This document shows, piece by piece, positions 36,834-46,047 of a stretch of 64,000 nucleotides of DNA. Origin of the DNA: Nostoc sp. LPT (lineage in GTDB: Bacteria; Cyanobacteriota; Cyanobacteriia; Cyanobacteriales; Nostocaceae); assembly GCF_017115165.1 (NCBI RefSeq), contig NZ_JABXKF010000150.1:1-64000 (forward strand). The letters run 5' to 3'. Under the pieces are notes generated by a model. That model did no database searches, was not told where the DNA came from, and saw only the letters and a list, made by a program, of their open reading frames with translations. The translations under genes were made by a program, and so were the position numbers. Position 1 is the first letter of the stretch; each line of letters opens with the position of its first letter.

Positions 36834-37139
36834 ATGCAACTCCAGTATTTTTTATTACTAGCAGCGGCTTTATTCTGCATCGGTATCTACGGTTTAATTA
36901 CCAGCCGCAACGCTGTGCGGGTACTGATGTCAATTGAATTACTGCTTAATGCTGTTAATCTGAATTTAATGGCATTTTCCAACTTCCTCGACTCAACATT
37001 AATCAAGGGTCAGGTTTTCACAGTATTTGTGATTACCGTGGCCGCAGCCGAGGCGGCGGTGGGTTTAGCGATCGTGCTTGCCATTTATCGCAACCGTGAT
37101 ACCGTCGATATGGAGCAGTTTAATCTCCTGAAGTGGTAA
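36834..37139 (+). CDS. ndhE: NAD(P)H-quinone oxidoreductase subunit 4L (NdhE)
   Basis: A 101-residue, three-helix membrane subunit. The second helix carries the buried glutamate ([20 protein letters not shown]), with another in [18 protein letters not shown]; both are typical of NuoK/NdhE proton channels. Start ATG with GAGGAG upstream. The stop at 37139 is immediately followed by the nadK frame, so the two are likely cotranscribed. Confidence 0.97.
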   Translation: MQLQYFLLLAAALFCIGIYGLITSRNAVRVLMSIELLLNAVNLNLMAFSNFLDSTLIKGQVFTVFVITVAAAEAAVGLAIVLAIYRNRDTVDMEQFNLLKW

Positions 37140-37145
37140 TTGTGC

Positions 37146-38066
37146 GTGCAACTCAAGCAGGTAATCATTGCTTATAAAGCGCGGGATGCCCGGAGTAAAG
37201 AATGGGCAGAAATCTGTGCAAAACAACTAGAAAGTCGCGAGTGCCAGGTGTTGATGGGACCTAGCGGGCCGAAAGACAACCCCTATCCAGTCTTTTTGGC
37301 TTCGGCGGGTCAACCAATCGATCTCGCTTTGGTACTCGGTGGCGATGGTACTGTTTTAACCAGTGCCAGACATTTAGCCCCAGCTGGCATCCCAATTCTG
37401 GGAGTGAATGTGGGAGGTCATCTGGGGTTTTTAACTGAGTCAGTGGAAGAGTTTCAGGATACGGAGAAAGTTTGGGATCGGCTGTTTGAGGATCGCTATG
37501 CTATCCAACGACGGATGATGTTACAGGCTGCGGTGTATGAGGGTCATGGGTCTAATTTGGAACCAGTGAGCGAACGTTACCTGGCTTTGAATGAATTTTG
37601 TGTCAAACCTGCCTCCGCTGACCGAATGATTACTTCAATTCTGGAAATGGAAATCGATGGTGAGGTAGTCGATCAATACGTCGGGGATGGGTTGATTATT
37701 TCTACTCCCACAGGTTCCACAGGTTATACCGTTTCTGCGAATGGGCCAATTATGCATGATGGTATGGAGGCGCTTACCATCACTCCTATTTGTGCAATGA
37801 GCCTTTCTAGTCGTCCTCTCGTTTTACCCCCTGGTTCTGTGGTGAGTATTTGGCCTTTGGGGGATTACGATTTGAGTACTAAACTGTGGACAGATGGGGT
37901 TTTGGGAACTTCAATTTGGCCCGGACACCGCGTTGATGTGCGGATGGCAGAGTGTCGGGCTAAATTTATTATTTTGCGCGAGAACAATTCCTACTATCAG
38001 ACGCTGCGGGAAAAGTTGCTTTGGGCAGGTACAAGGGTTCACTACAGCAATAATCACCGTAATTAA
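37146..38066 (+). CDS. nadK: NAD kinase
   Basis: A 306-residue ATP-NAD kinase. LALVLGGDGTVLTSARHLAP is the GGDG motif with catalytic Asp, followed by GVNVGGHLGFLTE, LNEFCVKPAS and DGLIISTPTGSTGYTVSANG. It makes NADP+ from NAD+. I place the start at the GTG (37146), giving VQLKQVIIAYKARD; a TTG two codons upstream (37140) is the alternative. It lies 6 bases after ndhE, which suggests coupling of NADP supply to the NDH-1 operon. No membrane segments. Confidence 0.93.
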   Translation: MQLKQVIIAYKARDARSKEWAEICAKQLESRECQVLMGPSGPKDNPYPVFLASAGQPIDLALVLGGDGTVLTSARHLAPAGIPILGVNVGGHLGFLTESVEEFQDTEKVWDRLFEDRYAIQRRMMLQAAVYEGHGSNLEPVSERYLALNEFCVKPASADRMITSILEMEIDGEVVDQYVGDGLIISTPTGSTGYTVSANGPIMHDGMEALTITPICAMSLSSRPLVLPPGSVVSIWPLGDYDLSTKLWTDGVLGTSIWPGHRVDVRMAECRAKFIILRENNSYYQTLREKLLWAGTRVHYSNNHRN

Positions 38067-38096
38067 TTAAGTATTTTAGAGTGCATTTACCGCAGA

Positions 38097-38120
38097 TTGC
38101 GATCCCGTAGGCGATCGCAA
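38097..38120 (+). terminator. Possible hairpin after nadK
   Basis: TTGCGATC-CCGTAGGC-GATCGCAA forms an 8-bp stem overlapping a HIP1-type octamer, 30 bases past the nadK stop. There is no T-run directly after it, so it could be a repeat rather than a terminator. Confidence 0.35.
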
Positions 38121-38264
38121 CCAAAATTATCCCAGCCCTTGGATTCATCCGGGGGCTTTCTGCTCTGATTGTGACTTTCTTTGCTGATACCGTTTTTTGG
38201 CTGACAATTTAGAGTGATGTGAAAAAAGTCAAGTAGGGAAAGCCTCCTTTGCTTCCACCTCTTT

Positions 38265-39080
38265 TTAACTCAGCCGTAACTGTTTCTTTAAGGCTTCTGG
38301 CACATTCACTGCTGTATCAAGTCCTTCCACATTTTCCCAGTTTGTATTTTCATCCCAGTTCATATCTCCCCAACTCTTCTGGCTGAGGTTTGCGCGGCTG
38401 AGGTTTGCGCCCCACAGGTCTGCACCACAAAGATTTGCGCCTTTGAGGTTTGCGCTTTTGAGATTTGCGCTTTTGAGATTTGCGCTTTTGAGATTTGCGC
38501 CACTGAGGTCTGCGCTGCTGAGATTTACGTAGCTAAGGTCTAAGAAGATAAGGTTTGCGCGGCTGAGATTTGCGCGGCTGAGGTTTGCTTCGCCAAGGTC
38601 TGCGCCGCTAAGGTTGGTGTCGCTGAGAAATTGCCCAATTACACAATTAAAAGTTCCAGGCTGAAAGCAATCACTGTAATTGATGACACGAGTTAATTGG
38701 TATTCTTCAAAATTGTCTGCACCAGTTTGACCAGACGGATAGAAGACAATTTCTTGTTTGAGATCATCTCGCCCTTTAGCATAACGGTGCAACTCCAAAA
38801 GCAAAATCATCACATTCAATTCAGCATAAATATCCACCTGACGCTGACCTAACCCTTGAATCCCATACTGTTGTAACTGTTGTAGCTTTTTCTGAGGCAA
38901 AGTCTCTTTCGCAGAGTCAATAAACTTCCCCTTACACCAGTTATGGTAAAAATTTTCTAAGCGTTTAAATAATTGCTCCCAAGAGAAATCTTGTTTTTCA
39001 GTCAGCAGCCTCATCAAATATTCCACAATTTCTGGTGTGAGTCTGCCAAAACCCAGCAAATCATAAATTTGCCAATTCAT
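38265..39080 (-). CDS. Pentapeptide-repeat protein, 3' part of a frameshifted gene
   Basis: A 271-codon frame. The N-terminal helical domain (IYDLLGFGRLTPEIVEYLMR, RQVDIYAELNVMILLLELHR) is homologous to residues about 110-250 of the protein at 39431-41200. It is followed by about 18 A(D/N)L-x-x pentapeptides forming a right-handed quadrilateral beta helix. Upstream of the ATG the frame stays open as TEDGKQLVILEDQMNWQIYD, aligning with GFCFRVCDRQMHEEIYD of the paralog. Coding thus began further upstream, in the frame now read as 39061-39261. Function unknown; many such proteins are scaffolds. Confidence 0.8.
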   Translation of the reverse strand: MNWQIYDLLGFGRLTPEIVEYLMRLLTEKQDFSWEQLFKRLENFYHNWCKGKFIDSAKETLPQKKLQQLQQYGIQGLGQRQVDIYAELNVMILLLELHRYAKGRDDLKQEIVFYPSGQTGADNFEEYQLTRVINYSDCFQPGTFNCVIGQFLSDTNLSGADLGEANLSRANLSRANLIFLDLSYVNLSSADLSGANLKSANLKSANLKSANLKGANLCGADLWGANLSRANLSQKSWGDMNWDENTNWENVEGLDTAVNVPEALKKQLRLS

Positions 39081-39261
39081 TTGGTCTTCGAGAATAACTA
39101 GTTGTTTTCCGTCTTCTGTTTACTTCGTATTGTGTCCACGCTTTCAGGTGTTCAGCGGCTTCCAAAACTGCCTTGCCAGTCTTAACTGTGGTGTTCAGAC
39201 TCTCTTCTATTGAGAAGGATTGCTGAAACTTCTGCCAGGTTTGCAATAAACGCTTGTTCAT
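39061..39261 (-). pseudogene. 5' part of the frameshifted pentapeptide gene
   Basis: The frame MNKRLLQTWQKFQQSFSIEE to AWTQYEVNRRRKTTSY ends shortly inside the downstream ORF. Removing one A from the AAA at the GTAAACAG site (about 39118-39122) changes it to AWTQYEVTEDGKQLVILEDQ and joins the 271-codon frame, giving one protein of about 330 residues. The out-of-frame tail (RRRKTTSYSRRPNELANL) is therefore not native. Confidence 0.6.
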
Positions 39262-39430
39262 TTACTGGGACTCGTATAATTACTGGTTATTTAGAGTTGA
39301 GTTTAAAATTTGGGGTTGATGGGTGTGGGAAGAATGACGTAGACGCACAGAGGACACGGAGTCAAAGAAAAGGCGATTCGCATTAAGCTTGAGTTTTACC
39401 TTTCCCGTTGTCCCCTTGATCCGCCTCATC

Positions 39431-41200
39431 TCAATTTAGTCCCAGTTCTTCCTTCAACGCCTCCGGGATATTAACTGCTGTCTCTAATCCCCGCACACCT
39501 TCCCACTGCTGCTTTTTACCCCAGATCATTTCTTCTAGATTGGCGTCGCTAAGGTCTGCACCACCCAGAATGGCGTAACTGAGGTTGCTATGGCTGAGAT
39601 CCGCGCCATTGAGGATAGCACCACTGAGATTACTGCCACTGAGGTTAGCACTGTTAAGGTTGGCATAGCTGAAGTCTGTGCCAAACAAGATGGCGTCGCT
39701 GAGGTCAGCACCACTGAGGTCGGCGTCGTTGAGAATCACGCCGCTGAGGTCAGCTTCGTTGAGAATTACCCGACTCAGGTCTACGCCGCTGAGGTCGGCA
39801 CCTAAGAACATTGCACCATTAAGTCTGGCATTGTTAAGTTTGGCACCGTTAAGTTTGGCATAGCTGAGGTCTGCGGCAACAAGGATAGCATCGCTAAGGT
39901 TGGTACTGAAAAGAATTGTGTCACTGAGGTTAGTACCGTTGAGGATGGCGTGACTCAAATCAGCACCACTGAGGTCGGCGCGGCAAAGGTCGGCATGACT
40001 AAGGCTGACGCTATTAAGGTTTGCTTCACTCAGATTTGCACCGAAAAGGATGGCGTTACTTAGGTCAGCATGGCTGAGGTTAGTGCTGCTAAGGTCGGCG
40101 CGGTTGAGGTCGGCGTGGCTAAGGTCGGCACGGCTAAGGTTGGTATTGCTAAGGTCGGCACGGTTGAGGTCGGCGCGGTTAAGGTTGGCACAGCTAAGGT
40201 TAGCACCGCTGAGGTTGGTGCTACTGAGGTCGGCACCGCTGAGGTTAACACCGCTGAGGTTGGCACCGCTGAGGTTGGCATCGCCGAGGTTGGCACCGCT
40301 AAGGTTAGCACAGCTGAAGTTTACGCCAGTTAAGTTGGCATCGCCGAGATAAGCAAGGCTTAGGTCAGCACCACTAAAATCTGCCCCTGTAAGGTTGGCA
40401 TCGCCGAGGTAAGCATTGCGAAAGTTACCGCCTTTAAGGAATTGTCCAACTATAGTGCTAAAGTTGCCAATTTCCAGGGCATCGCTATAATTGATAATCC
40501 GCAGCAGTTGGGATGTGAAAAAATTGTCTGTGTTCGGTTGGGCAGATGGATAGAAGGTGATTTTTTGTTTGAGTTCATCTCGCCCTTGGGCGTAACGGTG
40601 TAACTCTAATAATAAAATCAGTACGTTCAGCCCTGTATATATGTCTACCTGTCTCAACCCGATCGCAATATTTTGTGCCGCTAACTTTAACTTTGTTTTC
40701 TGAGGCAGGTTATCATCTGGTGTTTCATCGATAAATTCTCCCTGACACCAGCGACGATAAAAATCTTCTAGCCGCCCAAAAAGTAATTTTGGGCGAATTT
40801 TTTGACCAGTCACAACCAATTCCATCAGTTGCTTGACTATTTCAGGTTTCAGGGCACCATTGCCCAATAAATCATAAATCTCTTCATGCATCTGGCGATC
40901 GCATACTCTAAAGCAAAACCCAGTGGGTAAAGTTCCCAATGTGCGATCGTCTATCTGAGAAGTCAAACCGTTTTTTGGTATTGTCCATTTTTCTAAGCTT
41001 TTTTGCAGTCTTGGAGAGTATAAATATTCCTGCAAATTATTTTGAGCCAATTTAACGCTTTTGTCTGGTTCTTTAATATTTTTTCCTAGAGGTAAAACTG
41101 CTTCAGTTTCTGGCGATGTGGTCTTTGGCATCTCTTGTAACCTTGTACCTCTCACATAATTTCTCAGCATCTGCCAGACTTGAGATAAATATGTTGACAT
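39431..41200 (-). CDS. Large pentapeptide-repeat protein
   Basis: A 589-residue protein. The N-terminal region (about 1-105) is poorly conserved. A helical domain (about 105-250; EEIYDLLGNGALKPEIVKQL, RQVDIYTGLNVLILLLELHR) is shared with the neighbour. Then about 60 pentapeptides (ADLSG, ANLSN and similar) run from about 265 to 570, one of the longer beta-helix rods of this type, ending EGVRGLETAVNIPEALKEEL like the neighbour's EGLDTAVNVPEALKKQL. No signal peptide, so presumably cytosolic. The two genes are tandem duplicates; the repeat regions read as long antisense ORFs that I discount. Function unknown. Confidence 0.88.
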   Translation of the reverse strand: MSTYLSQVWQMLRNYVRGTRLQEMPKTTSPETEAVLPLGKNIKEPDKSVKLAQNNLQEYLYSPRLQKSLEKWTIPKNGLTSQIDDRTLGTLPTGFCFRVCDRQMHEEIYDLLGNGALKPEIVKQLMELVVTGQKIRPKLLFGRLEDFYRRWCQGEFIDETPDDNLPQKTKLKLAAQNIAIGLRQVDIYTGLNVLILLLELHRYAQGRDELKQKITFYPSAQPNTDNFFTSQLLRIINYSDALEIGNFSTIVGQFLKGGNFRNAYLGDANLTGADFSGADLSLAYLGDANLTGVNFSCANLSGANLGDANLSGANLSGVNLSGADLSSTNLSGANLSCANLNRADLNRADLSNTNLSRADLSHADLNRADLSSTNLSHADLSNAILFGANLSEANLNSVSLSHADLCRADLSGADLSHAILNGTNLSDTILFSTNLSDAILVAADLSYAKLNGAKLNNARLNGAMFLGADLSGVDLSRVILNEADLSGVILNDADLSGADLSDAILFGTDFSYANLNSANLSGSNLSGAILNGADLSHSNLSYAILGGADLSDANLEEMIWGKKQQWEGVRGLETAVNIPEALKEELGLN

Positions 41201-41737
41201 TTCTGTTTCCGTTGTTACATTTAAATAACTGTTTTTGATAATCCTGAATTAAAAACTTTTTTATGCTAGTTTGCTTTTCATTTCCAACAATCAATAGTAT
41301 AAATAAATACTATAGTCAAAAAATCATGAGTTAGCGATGTTTACGGCGGGCTACTTCTGGTGAATTTGCCAACAACGTTCTTGGATGGCGGCTTTTGGCT
41401 CACCTATAATAGCCTTAAGCTTTTTCTCATGATGTAAACAAAGTGTTAACTTAAAAATTCTTTCAAAAATCAAGTAATTCCATGCTTTGGCTTAATTTGT
41501 TATACTTTTTTCCCATAAATTTACTAGTCTGATGTAAAAATCATACTTACTGTTTGTTGGAGATGCAATTGTTAGGAAAAATCCTACACTAAAACAGCAC
41601 AACAAAGCTGAAAAATTGCAACTAAAATTAAACTTGATTTGTTGCCTAATATAAAGCAGCTAAGAGAGAGAATCGGCAGAGGGCAGCCTATTTGCCTTTG
41701 CAAAAGTTAAAAATTAACGAGAGATTGTTATCAGGCC
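41201..41737. other. Divergent promoter region
   Basis: The 537 AT-rich bases separate the pentapeptide gene (-) from the metalloprotease gene (+) and should contain both promoters. I see no RNA gene or repeat array. The codon-like stretch at 41103-41294 on the minus strand overlaps the pentapeptide gene in another frame and is a shadow. Confidence 0.4.
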
Positions 41738-44700
41738 ATGAATGCGATGAACAGATTAACCTTTTATATGATTTTGTTACATAGTTTGTTTTTAGGAATA
41801 GCGACAGCTAGCGCTAAGTCACCGTTTGTTAACAATGTTGATACAGCCAAGCATATTCTTGTAGAAGATGTCGTTACAGCTAAAAGTGGAAATAAATCCA
41901 ATAGTAAGTTATCGACAGAAACTTCTTCAACTAAAATTTCAGCCTTATCATTAAAGGATATTAATATTCCTCAGAAGAGACTACCGTCAGGGCAAGTTTG
42001 GGTAGTTAATCAAAATAAACACGTACAGCCTCAACCGTTTATTTGGATAGTAGAAAACCTGAAAAAAGCAGGTCAGCAACCATTCTTACAAGTTGCAAAA
42101 CCCGCAGAAAAACCGGATGGAAAGCCCAATACTAGTGCTAAACCAGCAGCAAAGGATGATTTAGAGCCATTTAACGAAGTAATTAAAAACACCCAAAAGT
42201 CAGGGGGATTGTTCACCCTTTATCGCAATAAAGAAAAGAATAAGATTTATCTAGAAATTAAGCCAGAACAACTTAATAAAAATTACCTAGCTACGGCAAC
42301 CCTGGAATCGGGCATTGGCGAACGGGGTATTTACAGTGGTATGCCTCTGCAAGATTTTTTGTTTTATTTCCAACGGGTGGATGATAAACTACACTTTGTC
42401 ATCCGCAATGTGAATTTTCGCACTCGTGAGGGAGATCCGCAGGTGCGATCGCTGACGCGATCTTTTAGTGACTCTGTTCTCTACAACATTTCCATTAAAA
42501 GCATTCATCCAGAACGCAAAACTATTCTCATTGACTTGGGAGATTTGTTACTCACAGACTTAGCTGGATTATCTGCAAGTTTAGGAGTCCCCACAAGCAC
42601 AGACCAGTCCTATTTTGGTACTGCTAAAGCCTTTCCCCAAAACTTAGAAGTCGAGTCAGTTTTAAATTACTCTGGTAGCGTTGAACCCAACACTGAAGTG
42701 GCAAGCTTTGCATCGCTAGCTGACAACCGTGGCTTTACCCTGCGCGTTCACTACAGTCTCTCCCAACTACCCGATCAAGATTATCGACCGCGCCTTGCTG
42801 ATGATCGCGTCGGCTATTTCATCACCGCCTACCAAGATTTATCCAAAGACGACAATCGCGGCGATTCTTTTGTTCGTTACATCAATCGCTGGCATTTAGA
42901 AAAACAAGACCCGAAAGCAGTCATTTCTCATCCCAAAAAACCGATTGTCTTCTGGATTGATAACGCTGTACCCTTAGAATACCGCGATGCCATGAAAGAA
43001 GGCGTTCTCATGTGGAACAAAGCCTTTCTCAAAGCCGGATTCAAGGATGCAATTGAAGTCCGCCAAATGCCAGATGATGCTACCTGGGACCCGGCAGATA
43101 TTCGTTACAACACGATTCGCTGGATTAATACAGTCGATGGCTACTTTGCGATGGGGCCATCCCGCGTTAACCCGTTGACAGGGGAAATTTTGGATGCAGA
43201 CATTCTTGTAGATGCTAGCTTTATCCGCGCACTCAAGAGTGAATATCGCAAAATCGTCCAACCCAGCCAAACAGAAAATCGCACTACCTTATCAGCTTTG
43301 ATGCAAAATCGTCTACTTTGCGCCAATGGTTTAGATGCGAAAAATAATGGTGTACCCCAGAAGATGCAAGGGCAACAGGGGTTGTTGAGTCATTTATCGA
43401 AAATGGCAGGCGAGTACGATCTATGCTACGGGATGGAAGCTGCTAACCAGTTTGCTTTAGGTTCACTGGCGATGTCACTGCTGCCTGATACTATGGCTAC
43501 TCCAGACCAGGTGAAAGAATATATCAATCAATATTTACGTTTAATCATCGCTCACGAAGTTGGACATACTCTTGGTTTACGTCATAACTTCCGTGGTAGT
43601 ACGCTGCTACCACCACAGGAGATGAATAATACAGAAATTACTAAAAATAAAGGTCTGACAACTTCTGTCATGGACTATATTCCCCCAAATATCGCCCCTC
43701 AAGGGACAAAACAAGGAGATTATTTTCCTAGTATAGTGGGGCCTTATGATGAATGGGCAATTAAGTACGGCTACACAACAATTCAGACATCAACTCCCAT
43801 AGCAGAAAAGCCAATTTTGGAGGAAATTGCTGCACAATCCTACAAGCCAGAGTTGAGTTATTCCACAGATGAAGATGTATATGACCTTGACCCCACAGCT
43901 GATGCTTGGGATAACAGCGGTAATGTGCTGCTTTATTCTCAGTGGCAGTTGAATAATTCGCGGGTGATGTGGGAACGTCTGGATAAGCGTTTTCCAATGG
44001 CTGGTGATAGTTACAGCGATGTCAGCGAACGTTTTAGCACAGTATTGGGTAACTATTTCCAGCAAATATATTTCACCACCAAATACATCGGGGGACAATC
44101 TTTCTATCGCATTCACCCCAATGACATACCTTCGGAGAAAGTCTCTGGAGTTCCCCAACACCGTTTACCATTTGAACCAGTACCCGTTGAAGAACAACGC
44201 CAAGCTTTAGAAACGCTGCAAAAATATGTATTTGCAGAAGATGCCCTCAGTTTTTCACCAGAATTGCTGAATAAATTAGCACCTTCCCGTTGGCGACATT
44301 GGGGTAGTTCTGTGCAAGTTGGTCGTTTGGATTTTCCCATTCATGACTTGGTGCTACTGATGCAGGGTTCTGTATTGCGAGATTTACTCTCAGGCGATCG
44401 CCTCTCTCGTCTCAAGGATATTGAACTCAAAACTCCCGAAGGAAAAGCATTGACTCTGCCAGAATTATTTGATACTTTACAGTCTGGTATTTGGACGGAA
44501 GTCATCAAACCAAAAGGTAAACCAATGAAGATTGCCAGTTTGCGGCGAGGCTTGCAGCGTCAATATCTGGACATTTTGACTAGTATGGTATTGCGAAAAG
44601 AATATGTTCCAGAAGATGCTCGTACTTTAGCATGGTATAAACTCAAACAGCTTGACGAGAAGCTCAAGGGTGTTAATTCTGAGGATGAATATACCAAAGC

Positions 44701-44764
44701 GCACTTATTAGAAACGCGCGATCGCATCGAGAAAGTCTTGAATGCACCATTGCAAACGAATTAA
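41738..44764 (+). CDS. Secreted zinc metalloprotease (DUF5117/DUF4953 type)
   Basis: A 1008-residue exported protease. The signal peptide is about MNRLTFYMILLHSLFLGIAT with cleavage near ASA. A variable Lys/Pro/Ser-rich stretch extends to about 135. A DUF5118/DUF5117-like region (EPFNEVIKNTQKSGGLFTLY, YLEIKPEQLNKNYLATATLE) precedes the metzincin-like zinc site HEVGHTLGLRH (His606, Glu607, His610, His616), followed by SVMDYIPPNIAP with the Met-turn. The C-terminal DUF4953-like part (about 650-1005) is helical. Family members are predicted peptidases; the substrate is unknown. Two ATGs begin the frame (residues 1 and 4), the second giving a better signal peptide. Confidence 0.9.
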   Translation: MNAMNRLTFYMILLHSLFLGIATASAKSPFVNNVDTAKHILVEDVVTAKSGNKSNSKLSTETSSTKISALSLKDINIPQKRLPSGQVWVVNQNKHVQPQPFIWIVENLKKAGQQPFLQVAKPAEKPDGKPNTSAKPAAKDDLEPFNEVIKNTQKSGGLFTLYRNKEKNKIYLEIKPEQLNKNYLATATLESGIGERGIYSGMPLQDFLFYFQRVDDKLHFVIRNVNFRTREGDPQVRSLTRSFSDSVLYNISIKSIHPERKTILIDLGDLLLTDLAGLSASLGVPTSTDQSYFGTAKAFPQNLEVESVLNYSGSVEPNTEVASFASLADNRGFTLRVHYSLSQLPDQDYRPRLADDRVGYFITAYQDLSKDDNRGDSFVRYINRWHLEKQDPKAVISHPKKPIVFWIDNAVPLEYRDAMKEGVLMWNKAFLKAGFKDAIEVRQMPDDATWDPADIRYNTIRWINTVDGYFAMGPSRVNPLTGEILDADILVDASFIRALKSEYRKIVQPSQTENRTTLSALMQNRLLCANGLDAKNNGVPQKMQGQQGLLSHLSKMAGEYDLCYGMEAANQFALGSLAMSLLPDTMATPDQVKEYINQYLRLIIAHEVGHTLGLRHNFRGSTLLPPQEMNNTEITKNKGLTTSVMDYIPPNIAPQGTKQGDYFPSIVGPYDEWAIKYGYTTIQTSTPIAEKPILEEIAAQSYKPELSYSTDEDVYDLDPTADAWDNSGNVLLYSQWQLNNSRVMWERLDKRFPMAGDSYSDVSERFSTVLGNYFQQIYFTTKYIGGQSFYRIHPNDIPSEKVSGVPQHRLPFEPVPVEEQRQALETLQKYVFAEDALSFSPELLNKLAPSRWRHWGSSVQVGRLDFPIHDLVLLMQGSVLRDLLSGDRLSRLKDIELKTPEGKALTLPELFDTLQSGIWTEVIKPKGKPMKIASLRRGLQRQYLDILTSMVLRKEYVPEDARTLAWYKLKQLDEKLKGVNSEDEYTKAHLLETRDRIEKVLNAPLQTN

Positions 44765-44788
44765 AAAAGTTAGGAATTGCCACTTTCA

Positions 44789-45507
44789 GAGACCATTTAT
44801 AAAGTAAATCTTTAGTTTGGCGTTTACGTCCGCAAAACTCAGCTTACCGCAATCATTGCCGTACACTTACCACGCCAGTTGCTTCAAGTCGGGCTTTTCC
44901 CGCCCAACGCACTGGCTCCCTTTTTTCAGTCGTTTTCACCGACTGACTGTCTGCTGCGATGCCTACGGCGAGCTTTGCTAACGCAGTTGGTTGGACTGAC
45001 CTACCCATTTGTTCCCGAACCTGGTTACGTAGTGTGTGGTTCAATTCTTGCCAAACTCCTTGTTTGTGCCATTTCCGGTAGTATAGCAAAGTGCTGAGTG
45101 CTGAGTGCTGTTAGCGTCAGCGGGGCGTTTAGCCCGTGCTGAGTAGAAACCCAGTTAAATCAAGGCTTTTAGCAATCAATATTGTCCTAACCTATGTGGC
45201 TACGGCTATAACTATAAACCGTCAAGCTTGGAGGAAAGTCACGCCTGTTGCATGTCCCATTGACAACCTGTTTTCAAGTGGTAGTAGATGGCATTGCATA
45301 CTTCGCGCATATCAGTTGTGCGCGGATGTCCACCGGACTTAGCTGGTGGAATTAAGGGAGCTAGAATAGCCCATTCTGAGTCACTCAGATCGGTAGAATA
45401 AGCCTTTCGAGTCATTGAACGCTACGTAAATGCACTATCTCAAAAGTATCTTATCGTTATCATTTCATTTGATTAGCCACCTTTAGATTTACTTTATAAA
45501 TAGCCTC
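44789..45507 (-). mobile_element. Decayed IS5-family element with terminal inverted repeats
   Basis: Ends: GAGACCATTTATAAAGTAAATCT at 44789 and the reverse complement GAGGCTATTTATAAAGTAAATCT ending at 45507. The transposase reads on the minus strand from ATG 45415 as MTRKAYSTDLSDSEWAILAP and NAIYYHLKTGCQWDM, then shifts frame to DFPPSLTVYSYS. After a STRR-containing interruption (about 45090-45190) it resumes YYRKWHKQGVWQELNHTLRN and VKTTEKREP. Total 719 bases, shorter than intact relatives, with at least one frameshift and internal deletion. A small dispersed repeat (44955-44984) is embedded in frame (ALAKLAVGI). Not functional. Confidence 0.8.
44955..44984. repeat. Small dispersed repeat inside the transposase relic
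   Basis: Reverse complement contains GCGTTAGCAAAGCTCGCCGT, closely matching the element at 6614-6643. It adds roughly nine codons (ALAKLAVGI) between QPTA and ADSQSV of the transposase, without shifting the frame. Confidence 0.6.
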
Positions 45508-45548
45508 TTAGCTGCAACTTCAACAAAATGTCTTAAAATTTATCGCAA

Positions 45549-45692
45549 ATGCAACTCAAAGTTATTGCTCACAAGGCTGTTCCTGACCGTCCTGCTAGAA
45601 ACGAACCATGAGTTCGTAAACGTCGTCCGAAAGCCTACCCCTTAATGACCAAACCACGGCATGAATTACGCAAACAATTGCAAACTGCTTAA
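45549..45692 (+). pseudogene. C-terminal relic of an IS4-type transposase
   Basis: The frame MQLKVIAHKAVPDRPARNEP, TGA, VRKRRPKAYPLMTKPRHELR, KQLQTA, TAA looks like the C-terminus of an IS4-family transposase with the codon for Arg changed to TGA. An inverted second copy (48819-48959) lacks the stop. It is one of several relics between the metalloprotease and the RTX gene. Confidence 0.6.
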
Positions 45693-45812
45693 ACCGCAAG
45701 TGTTTCAGCTTTTCTTAGTGCCATTCCTCTCTTAGTTTTTAGTAGCAAATAAGATGCCTTTGCCCTATGCTAGTGATAACTATTTAGGTAGTGTCTAGAC
45801 CAAGAAACCAGG

Positions 45813-45912
45813 TATCCGCTCAATAAATCGGGGCGAACTACCAGTTCAGGAACGAGTTTACGCCATTTGAGCCTTGTCACTGAGCGATTTACCCCGAATT
45901 ATTGAGCGGTTA
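45813..45912. mobile_element. MITE-like element, copy 1
   Basis: A 100-base element with terminal inverted repeats TATCCGCTCAATAAATCGGG and, at the other end, the complement of TAACCGCTCAATAATTCGGG. It has no coding potential. It matches 48970-49069 at 96 of 100 positions. Upstream of the RTX gene by 135 bases, it may carry or alter that gene's promoter. Confidence 0.8.
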
Positions 45913-46047
45913 CGAAACCAGTGTAAATACATGCTACATTTATTTGAACTACCTATCTAGGGTTTCTCCCTGCTGGCAGGGCTACTCATAGATGACACCT
46001 CTGCCAGCGAATATCTCTGAATCAAACTTATAACCGAGGGGATTGAT

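Noticed and set aside
40050-40352. Antisense Ala/Val/Leu/Arg-rich ORFs in the pentapeptide gene
   Set aside because: Shadows of the 15-bp repeats of the A(D/N)LSx pentapeptides.
45136-45342. 68-codon plus-strand ORF in the IS5-type element
   Set aside because: Antisense of the transposase start, which reads MTRKAYSTDLSDSEW on the minus strand.
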